Shown piece after piece: positions 58,621-64,000 of a stretch of 64,000 nucleotides of DNA. Both the position numbers and the translations under genes were made by a program. The stretch is taken from the NCBI RefSeq assembly GCF_000972845.2, contig NC_040013.1, positions 1,664,642-1,728,641 of the forward strand, written 5' to 3'. Source of the stretch: Larimichthys crocea. Lineage: Eukaryota; Chordata; Actinopteri; Sciaenidae. How positions within the stretch are numbered: position 1 is the stretch's first letter; every line of letters starts with the position of its first letter. The notes below the pieces were generated by a model. It searched no databases and was not told the origin of the DNA. It was given only the letters and a program-made list of their open reading frames with translations.

Positions 58621-60119
58621 GTTGCTGATTGCAAACCCCCTCGCCTCACCCCCTTCTTCCTTACATCAAATCAAATCTGAAAGAAGATGAAGTATTCGGT
58701 TCATTCTCTGCCTTTTAGGAAACAGCAGCTTTCGGACTCGCTTTTTCCAGAACTTGATATTAGCTCCAGAGCTGTTGAATGCTACAGAGTTAGTGAGTGG
58801 ACCTTGAATAAGTACGAATAAAAAAAAGAAGTCCTGCATACACCCACACATTCCAGCCCGTCACTGGTACAACAATATACAGCCACAAGAGCAAAGGAGC
58901 AAAGCAGTCTAAATACAGGCTTCACTTGTGCTAAATTTAAAAAGGGAGCACACAAAAATGACACAACAGTGTGAGCGAATAAGTAAGCGATCTTCTCCTT
59001 TTCCCTCGACTGTTCCAAATATTTGAGAGCACGGAGAGCCAGGGTGTAATTTGGACTGCATTTTCTGCATTTGGTATAGATATCTTCTTTTTTTTTGGCG
59101 TTGCAGCTGCCAGAAGAGCCAGAAACAGCACTGAAACTCATCAGTCACATTTTACACGACGACAAAACATCATCCGAAGCCATCTTCTTCTGTTTCTGTG
59201 GAAGGAGGTGTACAGTAGGTGTTAAACTATGAGTCAACACCAAAAAAAAAAGGCCTGGCTGGGTTTGACAATGACTAAATTGTTCTGCATAACAACAGAG
59301 AGGCCATACATGCATTTCTACAAAAGCTGCATTGACTGCTGTTAAATTTAGGCAGGGGAGGAAACGCTTTATTGCTGTATGTCTGGGAAAAGGCACACCA
59401 AGGTATGGTGTAACATTACTCAGTCCAGCAGGCTCAGAAACACCGACCACATCTCAAACTCACTTTACCCGGAGTTTAAGTTAAGAAGCACGTTAACATA
59501 TCGCGACAAAACGACACGACCCGCAGCTCCGATGAGGTCAAAACTTTCAAGCCGATCCGCATTCAGCCCGTCGGAGTAACAATCCCACAAACACAACTGG
59601 CCTCGAGTGAGATCATGCCGTCGGGGGAAATGTAATAAGACGTGCAGCTGTGGTCTCAGCTCCGTCTCCGAGGTGGATGCAGAAAACAACAAGACGTGCT
59701 GAGAGGTATGCAGGGTGTGAGGAAAACTGGGGACAATTAAACTTACAGAGCCGACGTCCACGGAAATACTGTAAGAAAACAACAAACGTGACAAGTGTTT
59801 TTCTTGAGAGGAAAGGTTCTCCACACATACATGAATTCATGTAGAGATTCACACTGTTCTCTGTTTTCTGGCCTGTTTCTGTAGAGACGTGTTCAGACTG
59901 TAAGCTGATGGCTATATTAAGGCTTAAAGTTATGCAGAATTAACTTTGATTGGCAGGTAGGTGTCATCAGAGGTGGCTTGTTTGAGCAACCAGGCGTCAT
60001 TCAAAGCTTCAGAAACCTGTGGGTGTCGTCGCACATCAAATATGAAGAAAAGCAGGAGATTCTCACATTTGAGCTGCTGAAACCAGAGATTTTTTTTGGC
60101 ATTGCTGCTTAAATGATTA

Positions 60120-60312
60120 TATTTTCCTTTGGAGGTGTTCCAGGCATGTCCAACAGGGAGAAGACCCCCAGAGGAACTCGCTGTCTGGGACTATATATGC
60201 CATCTAGCCTGGGAACTGCCTCAGGATCCTCGCAGGAGAAGCTGGAATACGTTGCTAAACCTGCTGCCACTGCAACCCCGACCTCAGATAAAATGAAGAA
60301 AATGGATGGATG
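60120..60312 (+). mobile_element. LINE (Rex1/L2-type) 3' end
   Basis: GGAGGTGTTCCAGGCATGTC, AGCCTGGGAACTGCCTCAGG, AGGAGAAGCTGGAATACGTT and CGACCTCAGATAAAATGAAG followed by ATGGATGGATGG match the conserved reverse-transcriptase end and 3' tail of Rex1/L2-like LINEs. It is a truncated dead fragment. Confidence 0.82.
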
Positions 60313-61549
60313 GAATATATTTACTGTTGACTGACCCACTGAATACTCTGCAGATTGTGCCAACACTCACAGTTCTTTTGGTGCAAACTCCTATTGATAT
60401 AATTAATCATAGCGACGCAGCCTGGGCCCAGATAAACAGCATCAATTCAGGTTTTCTGCAACTCATATTGCAACAATCTAAGATTTGGTGTAAAACATCT
60501 TGTAAAATGTTGCAGTGCATGAATGCAATGACTTATTGATGCCTTCTAGGGTCAGTGTTCCTAACACTACTTTTCTGCACAGAGTTGAGTTTAGTCGCAG
60601 GTTTACAAAGAGTTATCCACAACTACAAGTTTGAAAACTATTCTGAGCACGATTTCACAAGCTCTAAATCTTTTTCAGCCTCTTCTGCAGCCACAGAGAG
60701 ACTCTGAAAGACAGAAATCCTAACTTTCTGGGCTCCAGCTTTGCTCTGTAAGTGAGAGGTGGTGGTCGTGAAGTTGGATTAACAAAAACAAAAAAAAAAG
60801 AAAAAGAAAAAGGGGGTGCTCGAATAGGAGGAGCCGTAAAGGAGAGACTCTAAATCTTTTGGCAGGAAGAGAGGAATAGCAATAGCCAGACCTCCATCTG
60901 TGATTGATCAGCGTGCTGGCTCACACGGCCTGTGTTTGTATGTGTGTTGGTGTGTGTGGATGGGTGTGGGTGTTTCAGAGAGAGAGAGATGGAGGAGAGA
61001 TTTTTTGCCCACAAGTTTAAGCTGGGCGTTGCGCTGCGAGTTATAAAAAGACCGGCATTAAAGAGCAGTCATTATTGTGGCAGAGCGGACTGATAGCGGC
61101 GCTGGAACACATGATCAAATGATTAAAGAGCGCGGCTATCACGACGCGCTAAGTAACCTTTGTTCATTGTCCAAGCTGCCGAACAATTCATGTATTACTG
61201 TGCACACGTATAGGGAGCTCCAACAAGTCTAGACGTCTTTGTAAACACAAGCCACTTTATCCTCACGGCCCCTGACCTCTTCACTCGCTTCCCACCAAAC
61301 TCTCTTTAATGTTTTTCCTGAGTTTTGGGTGGGAATCGATGGAAACTTAGTCACCGACAGTTGACTTAATATATTTGAACTGACTCAGTAATGGTGAAGT
61401 CACCTGGGTGTCAATTCAATTCTTAGCCCTCCAAAAAAAGGAATCCTGTTTTTGAAACAAAGAGGTTTAAACGAAGAGAAGAGAGGAGAACTAACTAGCT
61501 CCTGTTGATCCACTCTGACCTGTGATCAGGTGAACGGTGTCTCTGTCAT

Positions 61550-62250
61550 TCGTACGTCTGTTCTCACACTATGTAACTTTGGGCTCCGGGTCGGGAGAAG
61601 TACGTAACGCTTTACGGCACTAAGTCACACAGCAGCAACTATTTCACTGATTCTGGTGAAACTGGATCATATTTTATGGAGGAAATGTTTTCTGGTTTTC
61701 CCTCTGATGTCCTCCGGCTGCTCCGCCTCAACTCTCTGTGATTTACAGAGTTTATGATGGACAGTGAAGTAAGCTGTAGCTGCTGTTAGCTCAGTCTGTT
61801 AGCCAGGCTGTGAGCACAGAGCACCGGGGGGAGTGTTAGTGTTTGTACCACAGAGGTTTAAACCACCAGGATAAGAAGAAGAAGAAGAAAAGAAAAGGAG
61901 GAGGTTTACAGGAATGCTGATGGAGAGCAGAGCTAGTGTCGTGCAAGAACAGGAGCTGTGCAAATGGGCAATGTATGGACATAATGGCAGAGGAGAAGAG
62001 AGTGGAGAGGACGTTGACGAAGAAAGTTAAGAATGTAAAAAAAAGACCAAGTGACCGATCAAGAATGACAGGGAGCAGAGCCAGTGTCGTGCCAGAACCG
62101 GAGCTGGGCAGCTGGAGTGACAGAGTCAGCAAGAAGCCGCCGGACAAGAGTAAATCTGGGACTGACTTTTAGTGGTTTGGTGAGAGCTTGGTGAAATAAA
62201 AGGTTGAAGACAGACGCCGAGCTAAAGTGAATGTTTTGTAGTTCAAAGTG
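61550..62250 (+). mobile_element. repeat family C copy
   Basis: It carries the longest left part (CGTACGTCTGTTCTCACACT, then ATGTAACTTTGGGCTC), the CTCAACTCTCTGTGATTTAC core, and a broken coding remnant starting MDIMAEEKRVERTLTKKVKN at 61977. A second GTCGTGCCAGAACCGGAGCT block inside the coding part shows an internal duplication. Confidence 0.7.
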
Positions 62251-64000
62251 AATTGTGGGACAGATCCGGAGAACCGGCGCTCCTGCTTGTGCTGCCACCC
62301 GGTTCCACCCTTCGCCTCGGCTCTTCTTCCAGAGCTGCCAAACTATCACACACACTTTATAAGCCTGTAAAGTCGGGCCCTCTTGTCAGAATCTGTTTTT
62401 CAAATCCTCTCAGTTTTGACCTCATAAATCGACTTTGCTCATGAAATCAATCTTTCCATTCATTCACCTCATACCATCAGTGTGATGCTTTCGACGGAAG
62501 AAGAGGACGGCGAGGAGGTGTCAGCCTTTTTTATGCATGTATTAATGTTTAACTGCAGACCCCGATGCCTCCCACCCTCGCTTTTCTTCCCCTTCTCCTC
62601 CCCTTAGGCTCTCTCAGACCGAACCCAGCTGTAATAAATCACCGATGGAGCCAGGGTCCAATCAACACCACAGCCGAATGGCGTGAGAAAGCATGCGGGC
62701 CTCCAGCAGCCTTGATAACACCTTGTCTGGGGGTATCAGACCTGCTCAGTTATGCCGCATAACGATGATGGCGGCTCATCGAGTCTGACTGAGTCAGCTG
62801 GGAATGGCATGACCTCACCGGGGCATAAATCAAGACGGCAAGGTCACTCCGACACCGACCACACGGCTTTGACCTTCGGCGGAGCGGTACCTGCCGTTAC
62901 ACAAGGTCCTTCACAAGACGGCGACTCCATCAATCCACCGCACGGTATGTTTTTATCATGGCAGGTGTCAGATAGTGGAAATGGATGACGTTTGGACGCG
63001 AGCCATGATGGTAGGTGTTTGCACAGCACAAGAGATGGCACGCAGGACTTGTTGTAACCATGACAGCATGAAGAGACAGATGACAAACTCAGTCCAAACA
63101 CTCGGTTTTAATGAAGTCACCGGGTGCTGAGAGGTCAGCCGCAAATCACCGACTGAACCGGTGCCATGAGTGGACATCTTTGAGGTTTAACTTGCGCACA
63201 CGGTAAAGAGCAGCATAAACAATGACGGGAAAGGTCTGCCACATACCGCGCGAGCCGCCCTCCCTGCCTCCGAGCTAGGGAGGTGATAAGTATCCAGCAG
63301 CTGCCAAACGCATTAAAACTCCAAAAATAGTTTTTTTTTTTTACTCAATCCAACTACATGAGAGCTGTGCAGCAAACCAGTTATAGCAAAACAACCTTTT
63401 TTTAAAAAAAATTCTTTCTCTGGACGCCGTCGTGGCCAAAAAGCACCGCGTGCCAAATTACGTCCAGGCTGTGCGGCCTAAGTCGAGCTGGCGGGGTGCG
63501 CTCCAATCAGTGAGCGTCAGTAATAAGTATAACAGCTTCTTTGTAACGGGGTCGAGGGGAAAGAATGTAAGAAACCTGATTTATCCTTACATCAGAGGTA
63601 AAAAGGCAATCGAACCAAAATAGAAACACCACGACTTCGACGGGCCGACAGCAGAGCTGGTGAGCATCTCCAGCGCTCCCATAACAAAAGGAGATTATAA
63701 GCCTCCTTCCATGGTGTCGGCTAAAACAAACACAGCAATCACTGTCACAGGAACCAAGCCAGATAATTGCAGCATAAACATTTATTTCAGCGGGGAAAAT
63801 GAAGGCAAACAAAGCGATATCGCCATGGTTTCATGGGCTTCATTCGTACAGAAAGTGACTAATTCTTGCAGGGCTGCATTGTTGGGGGTTGAGTCAGCTG
63901 GATTTGTTAACTGCCTTATTAATGCTATTGTATGATCATCTAATAGGCTATTAACACAATTTATTCAGATGAAAAAAGGCGCTAAATTTCATTTTTTTTA

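Larger units (their letters stand above)
54559..64000. other. upstream adgrd1 intron(s); no exon recognised
   Basis: No further adgrd1 exon was found in 9.4 kb. The interval contains family C copies (56440-56830 reverse, 57695-58620, 61550-62250), a reverse element B piece (59915-60035), a LINE tail (60120-60312) and (A)n/(T)n tracts. The rest, notably 61000-61200 and 62560-64000, looks non-repetitive. Confidence 0.55.

Noticed and set aside
58195..62172. Two small plus-strand ORFs (58195-58401 and 61936-62172) as host genes
   Set aside because: Both contain the same repeat-borne MAEEKRV peptide and sit within family C copies.

Overview
The window is nuclear DNA from a ray-finned fish, most likely a percomorph-like teleost. 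The evidence is compact GT-AG introns of about 80-100 bp between well conserved vertebrate exons, abundant (AC)n/(GATA)n microsatellites, and teleost-type SINE, LINE-tail and MITE repeats. It is a draft assembly with three fixed 10-N gaps (18256-18265, 35244-35253, 42542-42551). No bacterial, viral or organellar genes are seen.

Three protein-coding genes lie head to tail on the minus strand. (1) ep400, positions 334-16200 plus a 5' UTR exon near 20.1-20.27 kb: the SNF2-family ATPase of the TIP60/p400 chromatin complex. I could join 41 exons in frame into 2,553 codons; the C-terminal Q-rich end lies beyond position 1. (2) ulk1, 22155-34492: the autophagy-initiating Ser/Thr kinase. 27 coding exons join in frame to about 903 residues with initiator and stop. 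(3) adgrd1 (GPR133), 46113-54558: the last 12 exons (383 residues), carrying the end of the GAIN domain, the GPS, all seven TM helices and the C-tail. Its N-terminal exons were not found before 64000. The order adgrd1-ulk1-ep400 on one strand matches human 12q24.33 from memory, but PUS1, which lies between ULK1 and EP400 in human, is absent here.

Layout: 1-16.2 kb ep400 coding exons; 16.2-20.1 kb its first intron, filled by a tandem array; 20.1-20.3 kb the ep400 promoter; 20.3-21.3 kb a short intergenic spacer with a MITE and a (TAGA)n tract; 21.3-34.5 kb ulk1; 34.5-34.9 kb the ulk1 5' UTR and promoter with an NRF1-type palindrome; 35.25-42.5 kb a damaged second copy of the 5' third of ulk1, probably a false duplication; 34.88 and 41.7-42.9 kb a hAT-like insertion with a nested tRNA-type SINE; 43-46 kb intergenic repeats including a minisatellite; 46.1-54.6 kb adgrd1; 54.6-64 kb a large upstream adgrd1 intron with repeats and possible conserved non-coding blocks.

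The genes do not form one pathway: EP400 acts on chromatin, ULK1 in nutrient-sensitive autophagy, and ADGRD1 at the cell surface. I saw no new multi-gene system. The points most worth a second look are the false duplication of ulk1, the apparent loss of the AMPK-site segment of ULK1, a GC-AG intron in ulk1, the diverged motif V of the EP400 ATPase, and several repeat families whose copies show how they grow or move.
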